A DNA stretch of 64,000 nt from Lycorma delicatula (taxonomy: Eukaryota > Arthropoda > Insecta > Hemiptera > Fulgoridae). The notes under the pieces were generated by a model that made no database searches, was not told the origin of the DNA, and worked only from the letters and a program-made list of their open reading frames with translations. This document shows, piece by piece, positions 11,248 to 23,365 of this stretch. The stretch spans positions 59,703,701-59,767,700 of the forward strand of contig NC_134463.1 of assembly GCF_047948215.1 (NCBI RefSeq), in the 5' to 3' direction. Within the stretch, counting starts at the first letter, position 1. Every line of letters starts with the position of its first letter. The position numbers were made by a program, and so were the translations under genes.

Positions 11248-12060
11248 TTTACTTTCTCGGCTGTAGCGTTATATGCTGCTATAGCTGTAATGGAAAAATA
11301 TGAGTATGTAGTTCGTGAAAAAAAATCTAAAAAACTGTTTATTCCAATTCTCGCAAGTCCAAAATATCAATTTTTGTCAGACGCTTGTTTGTGTGTGTGT
11401 GTATGTTAACCTATAACTCTGGACAACGTTTACCGATTTTCTTTAAACTTGTTTAGACAGGTATTATCTTCGTGGAGGGGGGGGGGAAGTATTAAATTTT
11501 GGCAAAAATTGGAGAAAGGGTGGAGGTGTTTTGGCCGAAGTAAGATATCAAAATTTTTCTGGGGTACTTTAGCAAAATATTTTTCTTACTTGAAGTTTTT
11601 TTTATCAAGATCGCAGTTTACCAAAAGTTTATTTTTAATATTAAAATATTCACCGATTTCCTCCCCCAAAGAATTACTTTATATATATATATATTTTTTT
11701 TTATTTTGCTTCAGAAAAGAGAGTTAATGGGAATATTTTGCAAGTTATATTTTCTACATCAATAGTCCTTCAAACCATTATAAAGATTTTCTGTCCATAC
11801 AACCAATAAATAGTCTGTGATAACAAAACGTATCTTTTAAATTAAAAAAAAAAAAATATTAAATCCATCTCACGAGTTACCTACCATCGCGTTTAAAATG
11901 GAAAAATCGAAATTTTTCGATAGCTTTAACTCTTATTCTTTTTGAAAAAAAAACCAAAGATTTTCTCCCCTTTCCTAGAAAATTACAACTTTGTTTATTT
12001 AGAATTATGTTGTGTCTTTGTATTATAAAAAGTTTTTTTAAATTTATAATCACCACTTAA
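11248..12060 (+). repeat. Family T repeat, copy 2
   Basis: It opens ACTTTCTCGGCTGTAGCG, then a (GT)n tract at 11390, TAACCTATAACTCTGGACAA, CCGATTTTCTTTAAAC, TCAGAAAAGAGAGTTAATGG and CTAGAAAATTACAACTTTG. The same modules occur in reverse between 44670 and 43527. The 92-codon ORF at 11449-11727 lies inside and is not conserved in the other copy, so it is not a gene. Confidence 0.6.
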
Positions 12061-12789
12061 GAATTATTTTTTAAAAAAACTAGTTTTCCCCTAATGCGTT
12101 TCCCCTTGAGTATGGAAGCCCTAAAAGATTTTTTTTCGTTTTGTTTCAGCTTTAGTTTTTTTAATGTTCAAATTTTATTTTGTTAAACAGTAACGTCAGT
12201 AAAATAACGTAATATTCCTTCCCTGATTTCTTGCACAGATTTTGTTAGAACTAAATTCTCTACAAATTTTGTTGCAAAATATTATTTGGGCACACATATT
12301 TTTGACGAAGTATAAATTTCTCAGGATTCGCCAGATTGCATTAGTACTTTATTACTGCTACAGCTGTAGTAGTACAATATTTGCTGGGCATATAATGGAA
12401 TTTATTTTTCCTAATATTATACTTAAAATTAGAACATTCGTTAGTCTCCTGATATTTAATATTTAAGGTTAATTAGAAGAGGTTAACAAGCGAAGCGAGC
12501 CTAGGTTATGTTGATGATATACGTACGGGGTTCGTCAGTACATGGAATCAATATAATCTAACCAAACATATAACCTTCGCTCGCTAATTTCGACTAACAG
12601 TAATGTTTTAATTATTAAAATAATAAATGTATTTATATGAATTAATTTATCTTTTCCGGCCCTCACATTATTTTGTAAAGTAGAAAGATATTTTTTTTAA
12701 ATTACTTAAAATTAGCGTTAGCTAAATATAAAATACATGATCATAAGAAAATTATGTAAAATAATTTGCATGCAGGTTAATGCGCAAGT
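12061..12789. other. AT-rich spacer with an imperfect inverted repeat
   Basis: At about 12480-12605, GTTAACAAGCGAAGCGAGCC and GGTTATGTT are partly mirrored by AACATATAACC and TTCGCTCGCTAATTTCGACT. This is a small MITE-like fold of ~125 bp. The remaining sequence is AT-rich without features. Confidence 0.35.
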
Positions 12790-13150
12790 ACCATTACTTG
12801 GTTAAGGGAAGTTTGACAAAGTCAAACCTAAAAAATTTTAAGTTTTACTGTACCAGTTTTTTTCTGTTTCACAATAGTTTTCTCAAAACTAGAGATATAG
12901 TTCTGGGCCCTGTTTTATTCAAATTTTCAGTTCAGAAACCATACGAAAATTCATAATTTGTTAATTTAGCGCTTAATTTAAGTTCCTTAATTTCAGCATG
13001 TTTTCATTTTCAATCAGATATTAAAGCGAAATTTTTCGCAAGGTATCACTCAAAAATGAAGTCTTTAGGATTCGTGTTTGTATTTATGATCCTTTTTCTT
13101 TCTTTTCACTTATAAAACATGTCCTGCAATTTTTTCTGTTTCTTTGTTTG
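12790..13150. repeat. Family Q repeat, diverged copy
   Basis: Shares CAAACCTAAAAAATTTT, TAGAGATATAGTTCTGGG-CCTGTTTTA and TCAAAAATGAAGTC-type segments with 18640-19040 and 19800-20900. Divergence is high and no coding frame survives. Confidence 0.4.
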
Positions 13151-13869
13151 GAACCTATATATGTTTGTAAGTACGTATTTTTTATTATTGGAAAGATCTT
13201 GAATTCCGCTTGCTTTGAAAATTTATATCCTTCGATAGAATCGAACCCAGGAAATTAATTTTAGTAAAAAATGATGCTACATCTGAACTACTAAACCTGT
13301 CGCTAGCTATATGTACATTTATTATATTAATCACGATTGCAGCTTCTTAAGAGCTTCTATTTAACAAAAATGCATTAGATACGGCTTTAGATTTTTCTTT
13401 TTTAGTTCGGGAATATGATTCATTCTGTCTCAACGTAAAAATTATTACTTCATTTTACTGTTTTATCAATTTTGCTATTAGTAAATTCATGCTTCTGAGA
13501 TAATTTGCATTAAAGGTTTGATTTAAGGTTTTGATTCATTTAGGAGTTATGTTTTCCCTAGATTTTAATTATATTTTTAAGTGTAAAATTTACATTTAAA
13601 TTAATTTTCTCCGTTTTTTTCTCTGCTTGTTGCTTTAAAAAAGTAGTATCTGTGTTAATTACGCGTTTACTTTCATCAAATTACTTTTGACGAAATTATT
13701 GTATATCATCTCAAGGCCATTTTAGAACGGTCTTAATAGTTATTTCATAACAGTAATATAAAATTTCTTCATTCACATATATGTAATAGACATAAAATTT
13801 CATTAAATTAAACATATTAAAAAACTTTTTTTTTATTAAATATTTACTTTTTTAACTTTAATTTTTTAA
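13151..13869. other. AT-rich spacer
   Basis: Nothing that I can support beyond AT-rich DNA. Confidence 0.4.
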
Positions 13870-13889
13870 TTTTAGTATCATGATAAATG

Positions 13890-13975
13890 AAAAAATACTT
13901 GAAGCTGCCCGGGAATCGAACCCGAGATCAGTTGATCAAGAAATCAGGATGTTACGATCCAACATTAGGATTGCA
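13890..13975 (-). mobile_element. tRNA-like SINE fragment
   Basis: On the minus strand CTCGGGTTCGATTCCCGGGC is a canonical T-arm with a perfect B box, preceded by ATCCTAATGTTGGATCGTAAC. There is no 5' acceptor strand to pair with GGGCAGC, so this is a tRNA-derived retroelement remnant and not a functional tRNA. Confidence 0.55.
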
Positions 13976-13984
13976 CTAATCGTT

Positions 13985-14085
13985 ACATTAGGCGGAGTGG
14001 TATCGTCTCATCTGAAAGGTTCTGGATTCGAAACTCGGTCAGGTGTGTTCATTGTGTTTTTCATGCGCTAAAAAAATATAAATAT
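13985..14085 (+). mobile_element. tRNA-derived SINE, second family, copy 1
   Basis: An A-box-like GGCGGAGTGGTATCGTCTC and a B-box-like GGATTCGAAACTCGG precede GTGTTTTTCATGCGC and an A-rich tail. The copy at 60829-60935 has the same order (GGAGTGGTAG, GGGTCGAATCACC, GGTATTTTTCA), so both belong to one SINE family distinct from family S. Confidence 0.6.
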
Positions 14086-14184
14086 TCTATAAAAAAATAG
14101 AATAAAACGAGTTATCAAAAAAGTGTAATAAGACTTTCACGAACGAACATTCTTATTATAATTACTGTTCTCTCAATTATTAAT

Positions 14185-14540
14185 TCATTTTAATACAAGA
14201 GTTTGTTGGGGTTTTTCCGGGGCCCCAATCCCCGGAGCCCAGGTTAACCCAGGCGAACCCCGGAGCCGATCCAGGGGTTCCCCGGGGACACGGATCCTAC
14301 CCGAGGGCCGCAGAACTCGCTTCGATCGACATTCCTGTCTAGCCAGAGGCTTCACCTCTTGGCCCCGCACAGAATTTTTTACCCTCTTGGTTGTGAGAGT
14401 AGTAGTGATATATAACAATTAAAGTATTCCGGCTTTATAGAAACCGGAAAAAGAAAATAAATTACAAAAGATAGAATAGTAGTAACTACGGTAACTGAAG
14501 TACAAACATCTTCGACGATAATAACGAAGTTGTTATCTCT
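14185..14540. repeat. GC-rich repeat, family G copy 1
   Basis: A GC-rich block (CCGGAGCCCAGGTTAACCC, CCCGAGGGCCGCAGAACTCG, CTTCGATCGACATTC) is followed by TTACCCTCTTGGTTGTGAGA and an AT-rich tail with CTACGGTAACTGAAGTACAA. It stands out sharply from the AT-rich surroundings. A 77-codon minus-strand ORF crosses it, but the second copy at 15845 does not keep that frame. The class is unknown; an untranslated end of a LINE or a SINE is possible. Confidence 0.6.
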
Positions 14541-15844
14541 AACTTCTACTTAACTCAGATTGTTGTTACGTATTCGTATAATAATATATTTGAATATTTT
14601 GTATGATTTTACATATTTTGTTATCATAATTTCATAGTCTTATATAATGTTGGTTCGTTTTCAGTATCTACTACAGTTAAAAAGTTACACATTTTTTCCA
14701 ATTTTAGAAATAAAAGATTTTTTTTTAAATCTGCATGTGGCATAGAGATTTTTATGATTTTAATAAATCTTTATTGGAATCCTTGATACACTAAGTTAAT
14801 ATAATTCATTTATCTAATTTTTTTGGTGATTGATATCATATATATATATTTTTTTTCAATTTTTAAAAAGTTTGTTTTTCCGCCATTTTGGGGGTCTACA
14901 CTTTATTTATAAATTTTATATTTAAATATTATATGCATTTTAGTAAATCTTACAGTACTATGTTTGGGCCAGCTTGTGTTAGCTTATATCGTTATTGCTT
15001 AATGATTATTATAAAATTTTAATTTGGGCGACCATTCTGAGGTAAACAGCTGATTGCGGCCGTTCGTGTGTTTTTTTAATCCTCTAACGATACTTAAAAA
15101 TCAGAATCCGAGACTCATACACAGTACATATTAAATTCAATAACAAACTATTGGTTCGCTGAGAAAAAGAAAGTAATTTATTGTAATTGGGCGTTCGCCT
15201 GTTGTCGCCGATACGAATAAATAAATAAATACATTAAGAATAAAATAAGAATCCGTTTCAGAAAAAAAATTTAACAGTTTTATATTATGTATTCATAGTA
15301 AAAAAAAAATATTATTTTACATAAAAATGTTGTACTTAATTTGATCATTATCACATATATGTTGATTGGACGTATTTTTGACGGGTTTTAACTATATTTA
15401 CATTTTATATACTGGTTTATATATATACACATCACATTTCAAACAATTTTTATATACTCTTACTTAAGGGGTTCTTAATATAACCGGGAGGTTGATTTAA
15501 TTAACAGTGTCAGGTAAATGTTTATATTCAGTATGTTATAAGATTAATAATACGGCTAAACACACAGGGCTCTCAGAATACTGAAATAAATGATCACTAA
15601 AAAAGGTCTATTTATTTTCATTGTACACCACTACATAACAAATCTTTAATTTTTTTCAAAAACACTTTGTCACATTTTTAAAAACTTATACATTTTTTTA
15701 GGCTTATTATTTCAGTTATTTTACATTACGGATAGAATATTTATTTAGCTTTGTGGATTCTGAAAGCGCGGGAATTTTTTGTTAGACTAAAAAATATAAA
15801 AAGAATTAAGAAAATGTAAAATTATTAAATAAAAACCTAGAATC
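14541..15844. other. AT-rich stretch without recognised genes
   Basis: Spacer between the two family G copies. A mixed-composition patch near 15040-15200 has no recognisable coding or RNA motif. Confidence 0.4.
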
Positions 15845-16140
15845 TAAACCGGCGGAACCCAGGTTAAACTAGGAGAACCCTGGAGCCGATCCGGGGACAC
15901 TCAGCCTACCCTTGGGCCACAGAGCTCGCTTCGGTCGACATTCGTGTCTAGCCACAGGGCTTCACCCCTTGGCTCCTCGCAGTATTTGTTACCCTCATGG
16001 TTGTGAGAGTAATAGTGATAAACAGTGTTCGAGCTTTATAGAAACCGGAAAAATAAAATAAATTACAAAAGATAGATTTGTAATAGTAAAACTACGGTAA
16101 CTGAAGTACAAAAATTTCCGATGACGAAATATTCATAATT
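15845..16140. repeat. GC-rich repeat, family G copy 2
   Basis: Same orientation and same order of landmarks as 14185-14540: GGAACCCAGGTTAAACTAGG, CTCGCTTCGGTCGACATTC, GGTTGTGAGAGTAATAGTGA, AGAAACCGGAAAAATAAAAT, ACTACGGTAACTGAAGTAC. It lacks the first ~40 bp and has several point changes and small indels. Confidence 0.6.
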
Positions 16141-16214
16141 TATCTATTGCCATGGTGACAGATATAGTAATGAAGTAAAATGAGTAATATTTTTTTTCTT
16201 TAATATCAAATATC

Positions 16215-16530
16215 ATTAATTGACAACTTTACCGCTAAGAGGGCTTGGGCCTCGCTCTTGGACTTAAAATCTTCTCTGGGATAACACTAATGTATCCTGA
16301 AAATTTGAAAGCAGTCGGTAGGTTGGTTCTTGCGTGATGCGAGAGCAAACGGCAAACTTTGTATATATTGGAAAATATCTTATATACACGTTTTAATGAA
16401 TAATTTCTCATCTCAATTATAGCCCATGACACTCCGGATTATATATTCCTGTTAAACGTTTTTAGCGATTAGTTTAGCGGTTCTTGAGATTTTTTCCGAC
16501 ATACAAACGTTTCCTGTTTATATAATAGAG
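16215..16530 (+). repeat. Probable transposon 3' fragment, unclassified
   Basis: The segment contains CTGAAAATTTGAAAGCAGTC, GGTAGGTTGGTTCTTGCGTG and, at its end, TTATATAATAGAGAGATTG. This arrangement (a 'potentially adjust for repeat' type text ending in a TATA-AGAGAG tail) is typical of decayed retroelement 3' ends in insects. It is not coding. Confidence 0.3.
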
Positions 16531-17080
16531 AGATTGAGAACAATGTTAAATTTTTTGGTCCATTTTTATTATAAATTCCAAATTATTTTGGAATATTAAG
16601 CTGACATTTAAAATTGTTGAATCGTGCCACACAAGAAATGAAATTCTCAATTTTTGAAACCCCCTACACTTGGGCAAAGTAAGACTTGCATGAAACTTAT
16701 ACAACACATTTCTAACGTACATTTTCATTTAATGTGTGATGCAGTCATCACACACTTGGTGACAGTCTAATCGATCATATTTTCTTACCATTAAGGATTT
16801 CAAGATTGCAGTATTTAGATTTCTTTTAAACGAATCTGATTAAAAACTGAAGATGTGGTTTATGTTTGCTGACATAGAGACTCGCTTGCGTGGTATTGTA
16901 AGAATATTTAAATAATACATTCGTTATTTAGATGAATTGGACCAGTAAAATGGCCATTGAATGTCCCGATTCTCAACATCAAATTATTTCTTTCTTTGGA
17001 GTTTGATGCGGTCGTTAGTTTATTATACACGTTTCAGCAGGTAAGAATAATTAAGAAATCGCATCATATAAAGTGTAGTA
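16531..17080. other. Spacer without recognised genes
   Basis: Mixed composition, no ORF of substance and no RNA motif. A CAG|GTAAGA sequence at about 17038-17046 lacks a good pyrimidine tract. Confidence 0.35.
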
Positions 17081-17369
17081 TTTTTTTTTTTGTTAGCCTC
17101 CGGAACCACTGAAAAATATTACTTCAGAGGATGAATGAGGATGATATGTATGGATGTTAATAAGTGTAGCCTTGTACAGTCTCAGGTCGACTATTCCTGA
17201 GATAAGATGTGTGGTTAATGGAAACCCTACCACCAAAGAACACCGGTATCCACGATCTAGTATTCAAATCCGTATAAAAGTAACTCCTTTACTAGATTTG
17301 AACGTTAGAAATCTTGACTTCGAATTCAGCTGATTTGCGATGACAAGTTTACCACTAAACCGGTGGGTT
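17081..17369 (-). mobile_element. tRNA-derived SINE, family S copy 2
   Basis: Reverse-oriented copy. From the right it reads CCGGTTTAGTGGTAAACTTG (tRNA-like head), TCAGCTGAATTCGAAGTC, TACTAGATCGTGGATACCGG, CCACACATCTTATC and GGTCGACCTGAGACTG, ending GTTCCGGAGGCTAAC with a T-run at 17081 that corresponds to its poly(A) tail. Confidence 0.85.
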
Positions 17370-17577
17370 AAAAAGTACAGCGATTACTAGGAATACGTTT
17401 GACGTTATAAGATGTACTCGAGATGTAATAAGATGTACTGAACCGCTGAAAATTTCTCTCTACGGTTGGCGAACCTGTGCCGTTCATGGCCACGCTAGTA
17501 ATGTACACACTGTATTATAGTCTGTAAGTTGTCGCGTTGTATTATCTTTGATTACGTGTGAGTTATTACGTTATAAA

Positions 17578-18545
17578 ATGAATAGGAAAATAGATGTTGC
17601 TGCCCACTTTAAAATACGTGGAGTCATACGTTTTTTAAACTATCAAAACGTTAAGCCGGCTGAAATTCATAAGCAGTCAGTTGCTGTCTACGGTGATAAT
17701 GTAACGAATGAAAGAAACGGAGACTGGTAATAAACGAGGACTTGTTGAAACGCGTCGATGATGAAATCAGAAAAGATAGTCGCTGAACGACTTCCAACCT
17801 GGCCCTTCATTTTCCTGATGTTTCAAGACCTATTATCGGTCGCATTGTTCATGACCATTTAGGCTTCAGAAAGGTTTGTGCACGTCGGTTGCCGCACGTC
17901 TTAACGAATGTCACAAAAAATCCGATTGGGTTCTGCTTTGGAATTTCTGATACGCTGCACAGAAAATGGTGATGAATTCCTTAATTCAATTGTTACCGGC
18001 GATGAAACGTGCATTTCGTATTACACGGCAGTCAAGTGAATGGCGTCTCCTCAATCATCAACCAGACCGACAAAGGTTAAGTTACAGTCATTTGGACGCA
18101 AACTGATGGCCACAGTCTTTTGGAATCGGTTCGACATACTGCTGATTGATTTCATGCCACGTGAAACTACTATAAATTCAGAACCGTACTGCGAAATTCA
18201 AAATCGGCGATGTGGGCGGCTGATCGATGGGGTTGTCCTGCTGCACGAAACTGCACGTCCATATATTAGGGGTCCGACACGTGATTTACTGAGAGAACAT
18301 CTGGAAGAGAAATTTACGATCATCCACCATGCAGTCCGGACTTGCTCCTTCTGATTACTGTTTGTTTGGGAAATTGAAAGAAATTTTGAGCATTAAGCAA
18401 TTCGCGGGTGACTATGAACTTTTAAAAATGCTGTTAATCAGTGGCTAAATGGACTGGCGGCAGAAGAATACACGAGAAGAATACACGCTGGTGTATCGCT
18501 ACGATAAATATCTTAATTCATGTGGCGATTACATAGATAAGTAGT
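17578..18545 (+). mobile_element. Decayed mariner transposase gene, near full length
   Basis: The ATG at 17578 gives MNRKIDVAAHF, then the HTH block GVIRFLNYQNVKPAEIHKQS and VYGDNVTNE. After stops and frame changes come FRKVCARRLPHVLTNV, then IVTGDETCISYYT with the first catalytic Asp at 18001. The longest open piece (18040-18354) contains KLMATVFWNRFDILLIDFMP and GVVLLHETARPYI. The normal HDN of the second catalytic site is HET here, so the Asp codon is now Glu (18247-18249). SPDL and SDYCLFGKLKE follow in different frames, bearing the third Asp near 18350. The HTH, linker and catalytic blocks are all in order, so the gene was complete, but at least four frame disruptions make it dead. I could not define the TIRs. 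Confidence 0.85.
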
Positions 18546-18639
18546 ATAAGGTAATTAGTTTAAGAGAAATAGAAAATGCAAAGTATTCAGAATAAATCTT
18601 TTTACAATGAAATGCTTTTTGCTTTAGAGATAACCTTTC

Positions 18640-20900
18640 GTAGATCATTTTGAAACTTGATTTACTTCAATTTTCTAAAATTAAAGTTTTCTACAAACTC
18701 TGTTTGAAATTTTTATTTGTTTATTTTCCAATTTAACGATGTTAATTTACAGCAAACCTAAAAAAAACGTTTTTGACTATAATTTTTTTTGGCTTTGCCA
18801 TTATTTCATCGAAAAATACTAGAAATACAGTTTTGGGATCTGTTTTAATGAGTCTTGCAGATCGAACATAGAAAACCACCAAATCTGTTTTTCAAGAGAA
18901 TCAACAAATGTTTGTCCCAAGAAATTTCTGTGCAGCTTCATTTTCCCCTTGTAGCAGAATCAGAACGAAATATTTTCCTAGCCGTAACTTGAAACAAAGC
19001 TTTTCCCAAAATATGTTTGTAGAAATTAATTTTAGTTATTGTCTCAAATCAGCTTCTGAAGTATTATCATAAAATTTTGAATCGTTTAAGAAATATGGAA
19101 ATTTGTTTCAAATAAATTTAATCTTTTATTTGGTATTTTAATTTATTGCAATCCTATAAAGGTTTCAATATTATTCAAATGACTTTATTTTAATTGTGCT
19201 TATTTCATAGTCGGTATTAAAAATTTTTAATGAAACCGGTTTTTAAAATATTATTGCATGTTTATAAAGGCGATTATGTGTACGTGGCATATGTTCTCTT
19301 GTCATATGTTTTACTTTTTTGTTTGCAAAGCAAAATTTATTACTTTTAGTTAGGTTAAGGTAGTTTTTTAATGGTAATGTAATAATATAATAGATATAAA
19401 AAGCTAACACGAATAGTATTTGTTAACTTTGTGGTAAGGAAATGTATTTTTTTTATTTTATTAAAAGTGGGGTAAAACTATTCTGTTATTCACAAGATTT
19501 TATACTAATTATATTCTGTTATTACTATTATTATTATATATACTCGCTATAAAATATGAATGAAAATATTTCGAAATACTTCATTCATTAGTATTTCCCA
19601 CCTAATATTTTGTAAGAGTTTTTTGTTGCTTTTATAGTCTATTAATTAGATATTCAAATAAATTCCAGTTGCTTAATTTCTGTAAAATATTACTATATAT
19701 ATTTATAATTATATATATATATATCATCACACACATACTTATTTATTTTAAATATTATGCTACCATATTTCTAAAATTTTGCCTATAAAAAAAATGTTTT
19801 CACACGGCTTTTTGTGGTTTACTAACTCCAGTACTCGCATTAAAACCGAAGTAATCAGACACGTTTAGTAAATATGATGTTGTCCATTCATAACAGCTGT
19901 CAATTCATTAAGTGTATGTCCGAAAACGATTTGTTATCGAGTTACGGCTGGGGAAACATTTTGCCTGGATTTCAGTTCCCTCGGTGAAATGAAGTCATAA
20001 TGAAATCTTTAAAGCATTATATAAGGGGTAAACTTCATGGTTTCTTATGTTTTTGGACTCGAAAAATCGAATAAAACAGTTCAAAAAACTGTCTCCAAAA
20101 TTTTCACGATACCCAACGTAAGACGGAAAGATTTGGTAACAAAAAACATGTTTCTTTAGGTTTGAAGTACAATTACTGTAAGTGATTAGTAAATTTTATT
20201 ACTTGATTGTACTTTTTCATACAATAAATTTAAATCTTTGAAACATTTACGTTGGATGTCATGAAAATTATGTGTGATGCAATTTTTTTCTCTTTTTCAG
20301 GTCAAAAACTTAGTAAACCATAAAGTGTAAAGTTATGACCCTTTATATGACGCCTTAAAAATTTTAATTTAGTATCTTAACCGATATTAAGTAACTAGTA
20401 TAATTTCGTGAAATTCGATGCATATGTTTTGGAATTTAATTTACCCACTATATATATATATATATTTATATATATTTAAACACCAAGTTTCTTTACGAAG
20501 AAACTGAAATTATTTCATGACATGTTCAACAAGTGAAATGAAGAAAAAAACCCATAAATTTAAGCTCAAAAATACTTAGTTTTAGAATTATAGTTTGCGA
20601 AGAATTTTGCCCTGATTTCCGCTCCAAGAGTAAAATGAAATGAAGTCATACTAAAATTCTTTGAACTTAAATTAAGGGGTAAATTTGATAGTTGCATTTG
20701 GATTTTGACCGTAAAAATAGAAAAAAAAAAAAAAAAATAAAAAAACAGGTCCCAGAAATGTAATTGTAATAAGTTTTGAAAACATTATTGTAAAACAAGC
20801 ATAATTTTTTAGGTTTCACAACTTTGTTAAATTACCAGTAAACAAATATAATTTTGTTATACGTTTGGCGATAATGTAATTCTGAGAAAATGTTAACCGA
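18640..20900. repeat. Family Q repeats, several diverged copies
   Basis: At least three copies are recognisable: 18640-19040, 19800-20340 and 20470-20900. The shared landmarks are TTTGCCCTGATTTCCGCTCC or its variant TTTTGCCTGGATTTCAGTTC, AAATGAAGTCATA, TTAAGGGGTAAA and TTTAGGTTT with a neighbouring TAGTAAA. They are old, AT-rich and non-coding. A TA run lies at 20450-20472 and a short A-run near 20725. Confidence 0.4.
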
Positions 20901-21613
20901 TTTCAATTGCTGATCGGTTGTTAATACTGTCAACTTACAAAATAAAACAAATTATGAAATTCTAATATATATATATAAAATTTTATTTATAGTCGCATCA
21001 ACAATTATATTTATTAGCGACTTAAATAACTATATTATCATAAATAATAAACAATGAAAAACACCAAAAACAAGAAAAAATATCACTATTTTTAAGTAAT
21101 GTTGTTTAATTTGTTATATTTTTAACATAACAATGAAATTTTAATAATGCTATTAGTCTTATATATTTTTTCTTTTTATTTATTTTTAATTGTTGATTTT
21201 GTTTGTAGATATTTTCAAATGTTGAAATGATTCTTGTTTCGGTTTAAAATTATAATTTAATATTTTTCTAAAAATATAAATTATAGATTCCGCTTACCAA
21301 CAATTTATTTATTTATGTTCTAGTGTTTTCAGAAAAGCATAGAAATTGATATGCTTTTATCGACGTATAAACGTATGACTTTTTATAATTAGACGTTCAA
21401 TTATAATTTTTATATAAATTTTATTTTATTTTAATCTACATCAGTTTTAATATGTGAAGTGAGTACTTATAATATATACAAGTACATCACGCGTTCCTGA
21501 AGGTGGAAAACAATTTTTCCGAAAACGCTAGAACATACATAATTAATTACGGGCAATGCTAAATAAAATTAATCTAAATATTTTTCTATACGTTTCGGTT
21601 ACTCATTTATTTA
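20901..21613. other. AT-rich stretch without recognised genes
   Basis: Very AT-rich; nothing supported on either strand. Confidence 0.4.
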
Positions 21614-21985
21614 TACATAAATAAATGAAATTAAACCTTACCAAAAGTTCGTCCGCGTTCTCTTTTGTAGCACTTTCGGTCATTTGACCATCCTCGAGAA
21701 AGGTTATTCTTTAATTTCAGATCATTATTAATAATATATGTAAAATGTATTAGAAGAATATAACAACTGCGACCTTCTTACATAACAGACATGATTAACT
21801 TTATCCTATGACGACCCGTTGTTGTGATTTTAACATTTTATAAATTTAAATTTTACATAATTTAATTTTAATGATTTGAAATTAAATAATAACCTTTCCT
21901 GAGGATGGTCCAATGACTGAAAGTGCTAAAAGAGAACGCGGACCAATTGTGTTGGTAAGGTTGAATTTTATTTATTAATGTATAA
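21614..21985. mobile_element. Inverted-repeat element, ~110-bp arms
   Basis: The left arm (21614-21722) and right arm (about 21868-21985) are reverse complements at about 85% by eye around a ~145-bp AT-rich centre. The most conserved core of the arms reads TGGTCC-AATGACTGAAAGTG then AGAGAACGCGGAC in the right arm. The core resembles the CTGANGA...GAAA layout found in the terminal repeats of Penelope-like retroelements, but the rest of a ribozyme fold is not convincing. It could equally be a MITE or a foldback repeat. No TSD is evident. Confidence 0.55.
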
Positions 21986-22330
21986 ATATTATATACCAAC
22001 TGTGTACCTCGTTTAAAAATAAATCATGTTTTACGGGTCTAATGTTTTGTGTTTAAAATGGTAAAATGATTCTCCATACAATTCTGAGTTCATTTATATC
22101 CAGTTAAAACTATCAAATTTAACCCTTAAAAAATTTAAATCCTAAGAATTTCAGTTTGGCTTCATATTAACCGTAGAGAAGAAAACAGGGAGAAAATGTT
22201 CGCAAGCTGTAATTCAAAAACGAAGCGCTTACCATCCGTATTGAAAAAAACTTAAAAAATTTTATATAATTTATAATTAAGAAGCCCTAAAACTCTTCTT
22301 TCTTCCTCATATATACATATATATTTTTTT

Positions 22331-23365
22331 TGTTTTCATTCATTTGAATGGTTTGATGCAGCTCTCCAAGATTCCCTCTCCAGTGCTAGTTGTTTCATTT
22401 CGGTGTACCCCGTACATCCTACATCCCTAAAAATTTTTTTTACATATTACAAACGTTGCTTGCCTGCCTGCACAATTTTTTCCTTCTACCAGACCCTCTA
22501 ATATTAAAGCGACTATTCCTGGAAGCCTTAATATGTGGCCTATAAGTCTGTCTCTTCTTTTAACTATATTTTTCCAAATGCTTCTTTCTTCATCGATTTG
22601 CCGTAACACCTCTTCATTTTTCACTTTATATCCACCCTTCTGATTTTTAACATTCTCCTATAGCACCACATTTCAAAAGCTTCTAATCTTTTCTTCTCAG
22701 CTACTCCGATCGTCCGTTTCACTTCCATATAAAGCGACGCTCCAAACATATACTTTCAAAAATCTTTTCATGACGTTTAAATTAAGTTTTGATGTAAACA
22801 AATTATATTTCTGGCTGAAAGCTCGTTTCCCCTGTGCTATTCGGCATTTTATATCGCTCCTGCTTCGTCCATCTTTAATAATTCTACTTCCCAAATAACA
22901 AAATTCTTCTACCTCCATAATCTTTTCTCCTCCTATTTTTACATTAGTGGTCCATCTTCGTTATTTCTACTACATTTCATTACTTTCGTTTTGTTCTTGT
23001 TTATTTTCATGCGGTAGTTCTTGCGTAGGACTTTATTGTTTCTTTTAAATATTTTTTACTTTCAGCTAAAATTACTATATCATCAGTAAATCGTAGCATC
23101 TTTATCTTTTCACCTTGTACTGTTACTCCGGATCTAAATTGTTCTTTAACATCATTAACTGCTAGTTCTATGTAAAGATTAAAAAGTAACGGGGATATGG
23201 AACATCCTTGTCGGACTCCCCTTCTTATTACGGCTTCTTTCTTATGTTCTTCAATTATTACTGTTGCTGTTTGGTTCCTGTAAATGTTAGCAATCATTAT
23301 TCTGTCTGTGTATTTGAACCCTATTTTTTTTTAAATGTGAACATTTATTCCAGTCTATGTTATCA
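22331..23365 (-). mobile_element. Non-LTR retrotransposon, reverse transcriptase to 3' end
   Basis: The minus strand carries the C-terminal half of an endonuclease/reverse-transcriptase ORF with frameshifts. Reading from 23365: DNIDWNK, then IMIANIYRNQTATVI, GVRQGCSISPLLFNLYIE (RT motif), and MLRFTDDIVILAES, where FTDD stands for the FADD/YADD catalytic pair. Then come EFCYLGSRIIKDGRS, WSVALYGSET, RSIWKNIVKRRDRLIGHILR and LEGLVEGKNCAGRQ, and after a frameshift the terminus GCTGYTEMKQLALER and WRAASNHSNE before the stop near 22350. The N-terminal endonuclease and early RT are absent, so it is a 5'-truncated, dead copy. The same C-terminus recurs intact at 32949-33041, which fixes the true 3' end. 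Confidence 0.9.

Noticed and set aside
13890..13975. Possible tRNA gene on the minus strand
   Set aside because: A good T-arm exists but there is no matching 5' acceptor strand; more consistent with a SINE.
14185..14418. 77-codon minus-strand ORF in GC-rich DNA
   Set aside because: The second copy of the repeat does not preserve the frame.
17030..17046. Second recursive-splice candidate, TTTCAGCAG joined to GTAAGA
   Set aside because: The pyrimidine tract is poor, so a functional 3' splice site is unlikely.
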